Program-made: the position numbers and the translations under genes
The notes under the pieces: generated by a model
What the model saw: only the letters and a program-made list of their open reading frames with translations
Database searches by the model: none
Told to the model about the DNA's origin: nothing
Part shown: positions 44,150-53,161 of the stretch, in pieces
How the letters are laid out: the number at the start of each line of letters is the position of its first letter
How positions within the stretch are numbered: the first letter of the stretch is position 1
Source of the DNA: Pedosphaera parvula Ellin514
Lineage (GTDB): Bacteria > Verrucomicrobiota > Verrucomicrobiia > Limisphaerales > Pedosphaeraceae
Reading direction: 5' to 3'
NCBI RefSeq assembly: GCF_000172555.1
Contig: NZ_ABOX02000007.1
Span: forward strand, 62,001-126,000
Length of the DNA: 64,000 nt

Positions 44150-45493
44150 ATGCTAACTGCCTTTGCACGATGGATTTGGGAGCAGTCACGAAGAAAAGAG
44201 ACCCAGTCTGAACACCATGGTGGCAAAGCCGTAATTCGAGCTTTAAGGAAGACTTGCGTTTTTTTCCGCCTCGTGTGTCCTATCCGCGTGCAGAAAGCAA
44301 TTCGTCGGTCGGAATACACTGAATTGGCGGCGCTCTTCGGCCTGCAATTCATGGCCTTGGGCATTTGGGTCGTGCCGTTAAGTGCGGTGCTTTATGCACA
44401 CCAACTTCAAGACATTCGCCCTTATGCCTTTGCAACTTCTGCTGTGGCCGCCTTCGTTTCGCCTCTGATTTTTGGCGCCATGGCCGATCACCACGCCTCG
44501 CCTGTGAAAGTTTTGCGTTGGTTATCTGTCGCCAGCGCCGCCGCCATGCTGATCGTTGCCTGGAGCATTCAGAACGGTTGGCCAGGGGGATTAGTCTTGC
44601 TGTTGATTCAACTCTACGCGCTTTGTTCCGCACCTACGGCCAGCATCAGCACAGCCATTATTTTCTCCCGGCTGGGAAACTCCCGTAGCGAATATGGGCC
44701 AGTCCGGGCGGGAGCTACCTTTGGCTGGATGTGCGGCTGCTGGTTGATCAGCGCATTGCATGCCGATGCCTCCACTCTCGCCCAATACATCGGGGCAGCA
44801 GTTTGGCTGACGATGGCGGCGTTCACTCTCCTCTTGCCGAGCGTGAACCCACCCATGCCCACACATCGGTTGAGCTGGAAGCAGCGCCTGGGCTGGGACG
44901 CGCTCACGCTTCTCAGAAATCCCGATCATCGCGTGGTATTTATCACAGCTGCTTTGTACAGCATTCCTTTGGCGGCCTTTTATGCCTTCACGCCGCCACA
45001 CCTGCAGCAACTCGGCTTTCACCGTCTTTCCGCCTGGATGACCTTGGGCCAGATCATGGAAATTCTTACCTTGCTAGCCTTGGGTCGTGTCTTGCTGCGC
45101 TGGCGATTGAAATGGATTTTCCTCACGGCACTGGGGTTTGGTGTGGTGCGTTTCGCTCTCTGTGCGTTGAATAACCGGGCGGGGCTGTTAGCGGGCATCC
45201 TCCTGCATGGACTTTGCTACGCCCTGTATTTCATTACCGCACAAATCTACCTCGACGAGCGGGTGGAAGTCGCATGGCGTGCACGCGCGCAAGCGCTCAT
45301 GTCCTTGATGACAAGTGGCGTGGGTAACTTGATTGGCTATCTGGGAACTGGCTGGTGGCTTAATGCCTGCACGCAATCCAATGGTGTGCAGTGGACGCTC
45401 TTTTGGGGCGGTCTGTCGACAGCGGTGGGTGGAGTAATGATTTACTTCCTGAGCGCGTATCGCGGAAAAAGGGCTGGCGGTGAGACACAATAG
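44150..45493 (+). CDS. MFS transporter, nucleoside-permease (NupG-like) type
   Basis: A polytopic membrane protein of up to 447 residues with about twelve hydrophobic segments. The sequence LQFMALGIWVVPLSAVLYA early on, SPLIFGAMADHHASPVKVL between segments 2 and 3, and QIYLDERVEVAWRARAQALM before segment 10 match the nucleoside:H+ symporter/MFS_1-like group. The first roughly 45 residues from the ATG at 44150 are not family-like. A downstream start (GTG at about 44270 or 44288) would begin close to the first helix. It stands alone, convergent with the NAGPA-type gene, and the substrate is a guess (nucleoside or sugar). Confidence 0.78.
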   Translation: MLTAFARWIWEQSRRKETQSEHHGGKAVIRALRKTCVFFRLVCPIRVQKAIRRSEYTELAALFGLQFMALGIWVVPLSAVLYAHQLQDIRPYAFATSAVAAFVSPLIFGAMADHHASPVKVLRWLSVASAAAMLIVAWSIQNGWPGGLVLLLIQLYALCSAPTASISTAIIFSRLGNSRSEYGPVRAGATFGWMCGCWLISALHADASTLAQYIGAAVWLTMAAFTLLLPSVNPPMPTHRLSWKQRLGWDALTLLRNPDHRVVFITAALYSIPLAAFYAFTPPHLQQLGFHRLSAWMTLGQIMEILTLLALGRVLLRWRLKWIFLTALGFGVVRFALCALNNRAGLLAGILLHGLCYALYFITAQIYLDERVEVAWRARAQALMSLMTSGVGNLIGYLGTGWWLNACTQSNGVQWTLFWGGLSTAVGGVMIYFLSAYRGKRAGGETQ

Positions 45494-45538
45494 GTTACTT
45501 TAAGGATTTTCTTAGAAACATACCGGCTCCCGAACGGG

Positions 45539-46741
45539 TTAATTCGCGGCTTTTTGGAGAGGATTTTGCGCGCCTGGATCAGACCTGTGTTGCATAATGA
45601 TCAATGCATTCGCCACTGAACGCTCGTGCCTGTCGGACGGAGAGTTCACAACTTTACCGTCCAGCCAGAAAGTGGTGGAGCCACCGCCATCCAAATTCAT
45701 GGCCTCGGTACAGCCGAGCGTGCTCATAAAATGAGCCAACTCCTGCGAACTCATACCCATCGATAACTCCTTCTGACGGCCATCCACCACCACCAGGAAA
45801 AAATACCGGGCATTCCAACCCAAGGCCGTACGCGGATGTCGTACGATTGTGGCAGCATTATTACCCTTTTGCTTTGAAGTTTCGAGTTCCTTTCCATGGA
45901 CAAGAAGCAATGGTCTGCCCCCGACCGCTGTATCTGCCTTGGCAATGTCTCTGCTGGTACCCGTGGAAAAATGCAAAATCGTCCCTGGCTGAATACCAGC
46001 AAAACGGCTTGCGAGCTTGGGATCGATTGAAATGATCATCTTGTCTTCTGCCAAGGGAGAATCACCCGTCGTCCTCACCTCCTGAACCCTGGCTTCATAG
46101 CTTCTATCTGCGTGCAGCGGCAGCCATGCTTTTCCTTCAACTTTCTCCAGGATAAATTCCCACCCGTTAGTGGTCCTGGTCGAAGGACCGAAAGCAGGTG
46201 TAAAAAGCACCGCCTTGCTGGTCTGCCGTTGCTCATTTAACCCGAACGGAATCTTTTCACCTTTTGGAAGCAAGATTGAAAACTTCGATTGAACATTATC
46301 CAGGAAAAGATTCCCTTCAGCATCCTTCCAGAAGCTGGCGCCATTGGGAGCACTGACCAATTCACCATTAAGAATTTGCAACCCCAAGGGATCACCCTGG
46401 TAAGGCCCTTTCGCAATGACAAAAAAGTCACCGTTCACTGCCACCAGCGGCTTGCCGCTCCCTGCGGGAAACGTCTTGACCTGGTTCGCCACGCTGCTCA
46501 AGCCCACAATCTTTCCCTGCGCCAAAGTTGAAACAAGGTCCAGCTCCTTGTGCGAACGCTCGAGTCGCGCAACGTGAATCGACCATGGGTGATTGGTTTC
46601 AGTGATGTGGGCGTAGTCCAAACCGGGCACAAGTGAGGAAAAAATCGGAGTCAATTCCGCTCTGGCATGGATCGAAACCAATACGAACAGGCTGGTTAAG
46701 ATGAAACGCCTGCCGACATCAATGCTAGCTTTCATTTGCAA
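45539..46741 (-). CDS. Exported phosphodiester glycosidase (NAGPA/DUF2233 type)
   Basis: A 400-residue exported protein with a signal peptide ending near HARAEL. The C-terminal domain carries the NAGPA family core: NGDFFVIA near the first third, RHPRTALGWNARYFFLVVVD, SSQELAHFMSTLGCTEAMNL and DGGGSTTFWLDGKVVN. The family includes the enzyme that uncovers mannose-6-phosphate in animals and bacterial enzymes that release sugars from phosphodiester or exopolysaccharide links. Substrate unknown. It is transcribed alone, 169 bp downstream of the pseudopilin gene. Confidence 0.82.
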   Translation of the reverse strand: MQMKASIDVGRRFILTSLFVLVSIHARAELTPIFSSLVPGLDYAHITETNHPWSIHVARLERSHKELDLVSTLAQGKIVGLSSVANQVKTFPAGSGKPLVAVNGDFFVIAKGPYQGDPLGLQILNGELVSAPNGASFWKDAEGNLFLDNVQSKFSILLPKGEKIPFGLNEQRQTSKAVLFTPAFGPSTRTTNGWEFILEKVEGKAWLPLHADRSYEARVQEVRTTGDSPLAEDKMIISIDPKLASRFAGIQPGTILHFSTGTSRDIAKADTAVGGRPLLLVHGKELETSKQKGNNAATIVRHPRTALGWNARYFFLVVVDGRQKELSMGMSSQELAHFMSTLGCTEAMNLDGGGSTTFWLDGKVVNSPSDRHERSVANALIIMQHRSDPGAQNPLQKAAN

Positions 46742-46831
46742 AGTGAACGCAAATTAGAAGAAAAGCCCTAAAACTCAAGCTTAGATGCGATCACAATGAA
46801 ATACATACGGCACGACTCTCAATATAGCAGA

Positions 46832-46856
46832 CAGCCGGCTGACAAGCAGTCGGCTG
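46832..46856 (-). terminator. Hairpin downstream of the pseudopilin gene
   Basis: CAGCCGGCTG and CAGTCGGCTG form a 10-bp stem (one G-T pair) around a 5-base loop, 55 bp past the pseudopilin stop on the minus strand. No U-run follows, so it is not a canonical intrinsic terminator. It may end or stabilise the transcript. Confidence 0.4.
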
Positions 46857-46910
46857 AAATTGAACTTGCGAATATGACGCGCGCCGTGTGCTAAAAAGAA
46901 TCAAAGAAGC

Positions 46911-47624
46911 CTATTGTTCTTTAACGAATTCAACGTGCCAATCAAAGAACACCTTATTTCTGCCAGCTCCGTGAACCTCCTTCGGAGGAAGCGCCGGTGC
47001 ATACAAACCGCCAACCGAATTCATAGCATCCACATCCGCCATCGCCCACTCGGTTGCGGGGTTGGCAATCTCTTGAAGCTTATGAGGCGGATCGTCCGGT
47101 TGGCTATTCACATTACCGCTGGTCCATGGATATCCAAACGGATTTGAGATAGTTTCTGTGGGGGAATTGATTATCTTGACTGACAGACGATAACTTACAC
47201 CATAAAAAAGAGGATTGGGAGTAGTGGTTCTTATACTTTGAATAACTGAAGCAGGACATGTCGCTACCAATGCAGTACGCACGGTTGCGGATGGAACAGG
47301 CTGTCCCAAATAAGTAGCCAACGGGCACAACAAGCCAGCCTTTAAAGCCGTGACACTATCATATTGTCCGTAAACCCCTTGAAAAGCGGCACCTGCCAAT
47401 CGGCCTGCATTATCATCGGTGTACATTTGGTTGGCGTAGGAAAACTGCTTTAAATTGCTCATGCAATTGATTTTGTAAGCTTTTTCCTTGGCCTTCGCCA
47501 GCGCAGGCAGTAACAGTCCCGCCAGGATCACTATGATAGCAATCACGACCAGGAGTTCGATAAGCGTAAATGCTTTAGGTTGGCTGCAGTGTTTTGCACC
47601 TCTGGATTTCATTATATTATTCAA
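46911..47624 (-). CDS. Type II secretion-like pseudopilin with prepilin leader
   Basis: A 237-residue protein with a class III leader: basic start, then [20 protein letters not shown], cleaved after the residue before Phe and N-methylated by prepilin peptidase. The C-terminus [15 protein letters not shown] resembles the tail of the very large H-x9-DG pseudopilin family of Verrucomicrobiota and Planctomycetota. A GGAGGAGGG lies 4 bases before the TTG at 47624, so I take that TTG as start; an ATG at 47612 is too far from it. It probably forms part of a secretion or surface filament, but no gsp/pil genes are nearby. Confidence 0.85.
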   Translation of the reverse strand: MNNIMKSRGAKHCSQPKAFTLIELLVVIAIIVILAGLLLPALAKAKEKAYKINCMSNLKQFSYANQMYTDDNAGRLAGAAFQGVYGQYDSVTALKAGLLCPLATYLGQPVPSATVRTALVATCPASVIQSIRTTTPNPLFYGVSYRLSVKIINSPTETISNPFGYPWTSGNVNSQPDDPPHKLQEIANPATEWAMADVDAMNSVGGLYAPALPPKEVHGAGRNKVFFDWHVEFVKEQ

Positions 47625-47851
47625 TTGTCCCTCCTCCGATGTACAGTTTTTAGTTTGGAAACGAGCGCTGCGATACTACCTAAAAATGTGATTCGGGCCT
47701 GGCCAATTCTCCAAAGGACTTGCAGATAGCGTGAATTCCACCTGATAATATCAAGTGGCTCCAACCGCGCATTTGGCGCATTTCTATTTATCATGGCTTC
47801 AATATTCACAATCGTTAGATGGATGATGTCTGCCCGCACGACGTAAGAAAG

Positions 47852-47995
47852 TCAGCTTTTAAGCTTACCTAATGTTTTGGGACGCAATTCCTGTGCCTCA
47901 TCCAAAATGAGGATTAGAAGAGGATGCTCAGCATGAATTGGCCAAATCGCAGTGAGTCGCCAAGTCGGAAGGGAAAGCGCCAGATCATGAGTTAT
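47852..47995 (-). pseudogene. Remnant of an AAA ATPase of the transposition/ExeA type
   Basis: A 47-codon minus-strand frame between stops reads, in its second half, HPLLILILDEAQELRPKTLG. That is the Walker B strand with the DEAQ motif and following helix of the TniB/ExeA-type ATPases that travel with transposases. No Walker A or start codon remains and the frame ends at once. The remainder of the 420-bp gap 47625-48044 shows nothing recognisable. This is a scar of a mobile element. Confidence 0.6.
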
Positions 47996-48044
47996 TCAAC
48001 CCGGAAACGCACAAGAAGATGAAAATAAACAGGGAGCGTTAGCG

Positions 48045-48806
48045 TTACAGCAGGAACTCTTCCACGATTTTGATGAATTCTATTGGCTTTTCCGCGTGTA
48101 ACCAATGAGCCGCATTAGGGATGGTACGAAACTGCGCTTTGGGGAAACAGTGTCTTATCAAGTTGGCATCACTGTCCAATATATAGTCTGATTGCTCCCC
48201 TTTGATGAAAAGGACTGGTCCAGTAAAAGTTCCAACTCCAGACACTGGCGCGTTCAAACGACTGTAGTTCCTGTAAATGGATTGAAGGTCGATTTTCCAG
48301 CGATAGGTACCATCGGGGTTCGTAGCAAGGTTCTTAAGAAGAAACTGGCGGAGCGCAGTTTCTGGTATCGAGACCGCCAGGGCATCGTCAATTTGTTTGC
48401 GACTGCGGTACTGGGTGAGCTCCAAGGATAGTAACGCCTCAAAAATAGGTATGTGCCAAGGCGGGTAGGCCTTGGGTGCAATATCCGCCACGATTAGCTT
48501 TTCCACTTTTCCAGGGTAAGACAGAGCAAATTGCATCGCGGTCTTTCCACCCATCGAATGTCCAAGTAAATGGGCTTTAGTGAGACCATTCGATTCCATG
48601 ACTTCGAAAAGATCCTCAGCCATGACCTGGTAATTAAAATCATCACTGTGAGGTGAACCTCCGTGGTTGCGCTGATCGATCGCGAAGATTTGAAAATGCT
48701 CCGCCAGCTTGCGGGATATTGTCTGCCAGTTGTCCAGGGAACCGAACAGGCCGTGCAAGATAATTAATGGGAACCCGGTCCCGTATGACTGCAGATTCAG
48801 TCGCAT
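48045..48806 (-). CDS. Alpha/beta hydrolase, YbfF-type esterase
   Basis: A 253-residue cytosolic hydrolase from the ATG of MRLNLQSYG; a further ATG at 48854 adds 16 residues of unlikely sequence. Motifs are ILHGLFGSLDNWQ (oxyanion strand), DQRNHGGSPHSD, LGHSMGGKTAMQFA (nucleophile Ser) and NAAHWLHAEKP (catalytic His). The pattern is closest to the YbfF/abhydrolase esterases, which cleave short acyl esters, including acyl-CoA-like substrates. It is divergent from the SGNH lipoprotein gene with 102 bp between starts. Confidence 0.86.
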   Translation of the reverse strand: MRLNLQSYGTGFPLIILHGLFGSLDNWQTISRKLAEHFQIFAIDQRNHGGSPHSDDFNYQVMAEDLFEVMESNGLTKAHLLGHSMGGKTAMQFALSYPGKVEKLIVADIAPKAYPPWHIPIFEALLSLELTQYRSRKQIDDALAVSIPETALRQFLLKNLATNPDGTYRWKIDLQSIYRNYSRLNAPVSGVGTFTGPVLFIKGEQSDYILDSDANLIRHCFPKAQFRTIPNAAHWLHAEKPIEFIKIVEEFLL

Positions 48807-48908
48807 ACAACTGTTTTGGAAGGAACCGACCGGTTCTTCAATATAATAAATCACGGCAGGCGACTTACCGAATTGATTTCAGGCATCCACAACCTATAAA
48901 ATCACCTC

Positions 48909-50033
48909 ATGCCTCAACCACCCTGCTCCTCGTCAAGACTGCTAAACCGCCTTCTGCGGTCTCTGCAATTGCGCTCCTCTGTTTTGGTGATGGCAGTAAT
49001 TGGACTGGGCTTGCTTCCGGCTTGTTCCAGCACACATCCAGACAATTCCGAAAAGGATACCGCTCATTTCCAGACCGGAGAGTCGGCTGTGCTCGCCGGC
49101 GAACATCCTGCAAATCTCGTTTTTCAGCCGTCGCATTCTCCCCACGTCACGGTACGTAGCACCTATCTGGAGAAAACTCCTGGAACAATCGTCTACCAGG
49201 AAGGACAGGATTACCTGCTCGATTATCAAGCTGCGACCATTCAACGAACCGCTGGCTCGCGCATTCCCGATTTTTCAACGAATCTCCTTTATGGAAAGGT
49301 TGACTTCGACCACTCCAAGTTTCCGGGTTACGGCAACAAACCGTTCATTGTTTATATCGACTACGCACACAAACAGAAGGTAGATTGGTCCACTCAAACA
49401 CCACAGAAAGGCCTTTTGGCTGAAACTGTCAAAAAGCTAAAGAACGGTGACAAATTAAAGATTGTTGCTTTCGGGGACAGCATTACCGCTGGAGGCGAGG
49501 CGTCTCAAACCAATCTCATCTACTGGCAACGCTGGGCGGATGCTCTACAAAACAAATACCCCAGAGCCAAAATCGAAGCCATTAACGGCGCTACAGGTGG
49601 CGATACCACCCGGAATGGACTCGAACGGTTACAAACCAAGGTGATAAATGAGCAACCAGATTTGGTCCTGATCGGCTTCGGCATGAACGATCAAAACATT
49701 CAGCCATTCGGCGTTCCTCTCGACCAATTTAAGGAGAATCTTCGCAAGATGATCAACCGGATCCGCTCTACAACGAAAGCGGACGTGATTCTTCTGTCTG
49801 CTTTTCCACCGAATCCACAATGGCATTTTGGCTCACACCAAATGGATAAATACGCGCAAGCCACCCAGGAAGTGGCACGAGAAGAAAATTGCGCTTACGC
49901 TAATGTTTACCATCGCTGGGTTTCAATCGCTACAAACAAGAAACCGGAGGATCTATTGGGTAACAACATCAATCATCCCAACGATTTCGGTCATTGGATC
50001 TATTTTCGGGTTTTGAAACAATTGGAGCTGTAG
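48909..50033 (+). CDS. SGNH/GDSL hydrolase lipoprotein
   Basis: A 374-residue lipoprotein. The N-terminal signal ends with the lipobox LLPACSS, so the mature protein is anchored by a diacylglyceryl-Cys. The catalytic part starts at VAFGDSITAGGEA (nucleophile Ser), then NGATGGDTTRNG (oxyanion Gly), GFGMNDQN (Asn) and NINHPNDFGH near the end, carrying the Asp and His. Residues about 50-160 are an extra N-terminal beta-type domain. It would deacetylate or hydrolyse an ester on carbohydrate at the envelope. Confidence 0.88.
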   Translation: MPQPPCSSSRLLNRLLRSLQLRSSVLVMAVIGLGLLPACSSTHPDNSEKDTAHFQTGESAVLAGEHPANLVFQPSHSPHVTVRSTYLEKTPGTIVYQEGQDYLLDYQAATIQRTAGSRIPDFSTNLLYGKVDFDHSKFPGYGNKPFIVYIDYAHKQKVDWSTQTPQKGLLAETVKKLKNGDKLKIVAFGDSITAGGEASQTNLIYWQRWADALQNKYPRAKIEAINGATGGDTTRNGLERLQTKVINEQPDLVLIGFGMNDQNIQPFGVPLDQFKENLRKMINRIRSTTKADVILLSAFPPNPQWHFGSHQMDKYAQATQEVAREENCAYANVYHRWVSIATNKKPEDLLGNNINHPNDFGHWIYFRVLKQLEL

Positions 50034-50217
50034 GCGTTCTTTTCCCGCGCATAGCCAGAGAGTGGTCCGCCTTCCCGGCGAACTGGAAATGAAAATTAAA
50101 ACCAAAGCGTCTGCGGCTCCAGGCATGGCCATTCCACAGTTTAACCGACCTTCACCATCGAACTTCGATCCAATACGAAGTTCTTGATACGAGGATCGAT
50201 TCCTAAACAATTCCCGT

Positions 50218-51267
50218 TTACTTGCCCTTTTCAGAACTTGCCAACTTACGTTTGGTAAGTTCCGAACGGAGAAAGGTATCAGTGGGCGCTTGTTGCCAGG
50301 CAGTGTACCAGAGGTTTCCGAGCATTTGCCCACCCTTTACCAACTGACCGGTGATAAACTCCTTCCCTTGCAAACCAACGTCACCTTCGCCAGAAAACTT
50401 TCCGGCTTTTTCCATCTGGTAAAGCGGTTCCACCAGCTTTTCCTGCTCCAAAATGTATTCCAAAATGATTCCAAAAGTATCGCCGGCTTTCTCTTTCGGA
50501 TAGGAAATGGATACCAGTTGCGCCGGATGAACAAAGCTCTGGACATTGCTCAATTTGATCCCCCCCACCTTTCGGATATACCCGCCATCGATTAAGGAAT
50601 GAATACCGGATTCGGTGCTGTATCCATGCGGGTTCTCACCCACCCAGCCATGATGGTGCTTGGTCGCATGCAGCGGCTGTGAGCCATCACCGACGTAATG
50701 CCCCATTACTCCCATGGTGTAGATGATATTTTCTTGAGCGTTGGCAATCTCTTCCGGAGTGCCACCGAATTCCTGGAAGGTTTTCAGATAAGAAAACTCC
50801 GACTTTAACTTGCTAAAATTCTCGATGATCGCCCATGGAAGAAAGCCTACAAGTTGTCGGGAATGGTCTGCATTCTTGGCCGCATCGATCGCCGGAAACT
50901 TGTCTGGGTGTGCGGCACGGGCAAGAGCAAGTTGCGCAGTAAAATCATAGCGGAACGGAGTCAGGGAATGCACGTCGATCCCATAAGGTTCATCCAGTTC
51001 CTCCATGTCAATATAATGATCAGGACCATTACAATGCTTCAGTGCGACTTCGGTGGTGTTTCTCCAACGGTCCGGTTCTCCCGCCAGAAAGGCAATTCTC
51101 TCCCTGGCGGCAGGAATCATCAGAAACGATGGAAAATTGGTTGGAAGTGAGGTGAGTGCCAGTTGATTCACCAATCGATGTCCTTCGTAATCCCAAGCCA
51201 GGCTTGAAGTTGGACAAAGAGCTAAAGAGAGGATTGTTCCGAATGCCAGGAGGAAAAGCTTTTTCAT
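50218..51267 (-). CDS. S1/P1-type zinc nuclease
   Basis: A 349-residue exported enzyme with a signal peptide cleaved near SSLAWD. Mature Trp1 is the expected first zinc ligand (AWDYEGHRLVNQLA). His and Asp ligands follow in FLAGEPDRWRN, HYIDMEELDE, GVMGHYVGDGSQPLHATKHH and PHGYST. This pattern is that of S1/P1 nucleases and phospholipase C relatives, which hydrolyse single-stranded nucleic acids and 3'-phosphates. It is larger than average because of insertions. A perfect palindrome lies 18 bp upstream of its start. Confidence 0.88.
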   Translation of the reverse strand: MKKLFLLAFGTILSLALCPTSSLAWDYEGHRLVNQLALTSLPTNFPSFLMIPAARERIAFLAGEPDRWRNTTEVALKHCNGPDHYIDMEELDEPYGIDVHSLTPFRYDFTAQLALARAAHPDKFPAIDAAKNADHSRQLVGFLPWAIIENFSKLKSEFSYLKTFQEFGGTPEEIANAQENIIYTMGVMGHYVGDGSQPLHATKHHHGWVGENPHGYSTESGIHSLIDGGYIRKVGGIKLSNVQSFVHPAQLVSISYPKEKAGDTFGIILEYILEQEKLVEPLYQMEKAGKFSGEGDVGLQGKEFITGQLVKGGQMLGNLWYTAWQQAPTDTFLRSELTKRKLASSEKGK

Positions 51268-51284
51268 GACTCAATTTTTATTCC

Positions 51285-51303
51285 GACCACTGTATCAGTG
51301 GTC
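51285..51303. promoter_or_regulatory. Perfect 19-bp palindrome upstream of the nuclease gene
   Basis: GACCACTG and CAGTGGTC are exact complementary arms around TAT, 18 bp before the nuclease ATG in the 163-bp divergent region shared with the histone-deacetylase-like gene. It could be an operator or a 5'-UTR hairpin for the nuclease transcript. No U-run follows on either strand, so a terminator is unlikely. Confidence 0.5.
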
Positions 51304-51430
51304 AAACAAAACAAAAGTGGAATTATACGGTTCAGGAATGGTGAAAATTCTGGATGAAAGCGTTTTGGACCATTAAATTGGATGGTGAACAGACTCTTCA
51401 GCATTACAGCCGGGCAACTCCAATAAAATA

Positions 51431-52294
51431 ATGAAAATTATCACTGATGAACGTTGCACCAGTTACTCACGGCCCGGTCATCCGGAACGCCCCAGCCGCA
51501 TAAGTGGCACACTGGCCAGGCTTCGCTCACAATCCGAAATGGCCCTGTCCTGGGCTGAACCAACAGAAGCAAAAGATGCTCCCATTCTTCGTGCGCACTC
51601 ACCTGAATTACTTGCTTCTTTGGATAAGCCTTATGACTTTGATGCCGATACGCCTTATTATCTGGAGATTGCCGCACATGCCCGGCGTTCGGTCGGTGGT
51701 GCTTTGGAGGCGCTGAAATCGGCGCGTGCCGGTGAACCAGCTTTTAGTCTTATGCGCCCTCCTGGTCATCATGCCACCCGCAATCAGGCGATGGGGTTCT
51801 GCTATTTGAATTCCATCGCCATTGCCACGCTGGAAGCGCATGCCACCGGCGCGAAACGAGTGGCGGTTTACGACTTTGACGTTCACCATGGAAATGGAAC
51901 GGAAGCCATTCTGAAGGATACACCTGGCGCTGCATTCTTTTCGATTCATCAGTTCCCCTGTTATCCGGGAACTGGCAGCAAGAACGTTGGCAACAATTGC
52001 TTCAACTTCCCCGTGGCTCCTGGCACTCCTCGAATGGAATATCGCCGCATTTTAACCGAAGCGCTCGAAGGTCTAAAGAGGTTCGAGCCCGACATCATTG
52101 CCGTATCAGCAGGTTTTGATGCTTATGCGCGCGATCCTTTGGCGAACGGGACGCTTGAAGCGGAAGATTACTTCTGGTTGGGGGAATCTTTTCGCAAGCT
52201 GGGAATCCCCTTTTTCAGCATTTTGGAAGGCGGTTACAGTGACGACTTGCCCGAACTGATTTTTGCTTATTTGAAGGGTATCGATGGAAAGTAA
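51431..52294 (+). CDS. Histone deacetylase family protein (acetylpolyamine/AcuC-like)
   Basis: A 287-residue zinc-dependent deacetylase of the arginase/deacetylase superfamily. Family motifs are LMRPPGHHATRNQAMGFCYL (two active-site His), VAVYDFDVHHGNGTEAI (zinc ligands Asp and His), IAVSAGFDAYARDP (zinc Asp) and ILEGGYSDDLPEL (Tyr). Bacterial members deacetylate acetylpolyamines, acetoin-pathway proteins or small amides. The substrate is not evident. Start ATG at 51431. An uncharacterised protein follows 81 bp downstream in the same direction. Confidence 0.92.
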   Translation: MKIITDERCTSYSRPGHPERPSRISGTLARLRSQSEMALSWAEPTEAKDAPILRAHSPELLASLDKPYDFDADTPYYLEIAAHARRSVGGALEALKSARAGEPAFSLMRPPGHHATRNQAMGFCYLNSIAIATLEAHATGAKRVAVYDFDVHHGNGTEAILKDTPGAAFFSIHQFPCYPGTGSKNVGNNCFNFPVAPGTPRMEYRRILTEALEGLKRFEPDIIAVSAGFDAYARDPLANGTLEAEDYFWLGESFRKLGIPFFSILEGGYSDDLPELIFAYLKGIDGK

Positions 52295-52375
52295 TTCAGA
52301 CGTTCACAATCCGAACTCACTTGAGCCAACTTCATTTCTGCACTCCAATTTTATTAATTACCCCGCAGGAACCGT

Positions 52376-53158
52376 GTGGTGAATCGGTATCGGCAACAAG
52401 TCATGAAATCAGTAGTTGGTTTAATGCAAATGAAAGAAGACTTTAAGATCGGGGACACAACCATCCACGCCATCGTCCATCGCAAGCACGTCGACCAACC
52501 AACGATGCTCAATGTCCACGATGATGAAAACACCGCGGTGGAGGCAGGCAAGGTGAGCCTGATTGATGATGGTGGACGAATTATCGAACTGGTCCATTCA
52601 GGCAAGCGACTCATCACTTTCACCTTGGGCGAAACGAATTACACCTTTGATCCGAATCGTATTTTTTCTGATCCGGGCATTATTGCCACGTTAAAAAGGC
52701 ACGGCAGCTACTCCGAGGAGGCGCATAAGGAGATTGCAGCGTTTGCAAATCAATACTTGAACCGATTCCGCCTTGACCAGGAACCAGTGATTATCGCACT
52801 GCATAATGTTTCCGACAAAACCTTTTCAATCGAATCCTTCGCTGCAGGAGGATGGCTCTGTGCAGGCATTGCTGAAATACATATAAATCCTTCCCACAGT
52901 AAATTTGATTTCTTTTTTGTGACAGACAAAAGATTTCACACCTATTTGAAGGAACGCGACTTTAATGTCGTTTTACAGGACAACGACCAGGTCCCGGATG
53001 ACGGCTCACTTTCGGTTTACTTCGCGCACAAAAATATTCCGTATATTAATGTCGAAGCAGAAATGGGGCATCTGGAAAGCCAGATCGAGATGCTCAAAGC
53101 AGTTCGAGGAATGCTACGGACTTTGAGACTGGAGAATTACCGGGATTTCGACCTGTAG
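52376..53158 (+). CDS. Conserved-looking uncharacterised protein
   Basis: A protein of about 260 residues with a GTG start at 52376; an ATG at 52403 is an alternative. It shows MLNVHDDENTAVEAGKVSLI near the beginning, a His-Asp-Asp-Glu segment that could be a metal site, then TFDPNRIFSDPGI and FFVTDKRFHTYLKERDFNVV. I have the impression of a metal-dependent amidohydrolase-like fold but cannot name a family. No signal peptide or membrane helix is obvious. Its stop is 3 bp from the convergent RidA-like gene stop. Confidence 0.5.
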   Translation: MVNRYRQQVMKSVVGLMQMKEDFKIGDTTIHAIVHRKHVDQPTMLNVHDDENTAVEAGKVSLIDDGGRIIELVHSGKRLITFTLGETNYTFDPNRIFSDPGIIATLKRHGSYSEEAHKEIAAFANQYLNRFRLDQEPVIIALHNVSDKTFSIESFAAGGWLCAGIAEIHINPSHSKFDFFFVTDKRFHTYLKERDFNVVLQDNDQVPDDGSLSVYFAHKNIPYINVEAEMGHLESQIEMLKAVRGMLRTLRLENYRDFDL

Positions 53159-53161
53159 CCA

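Noticed and set aside
47621-47839. 72-codon minus-strand frame between the pseudopilin and the ATPase remnant
   Set aside because: No recognised motif, and it covers the ribosome-binding region of the pseudopilin gene on the same strand; treated as non-coding.
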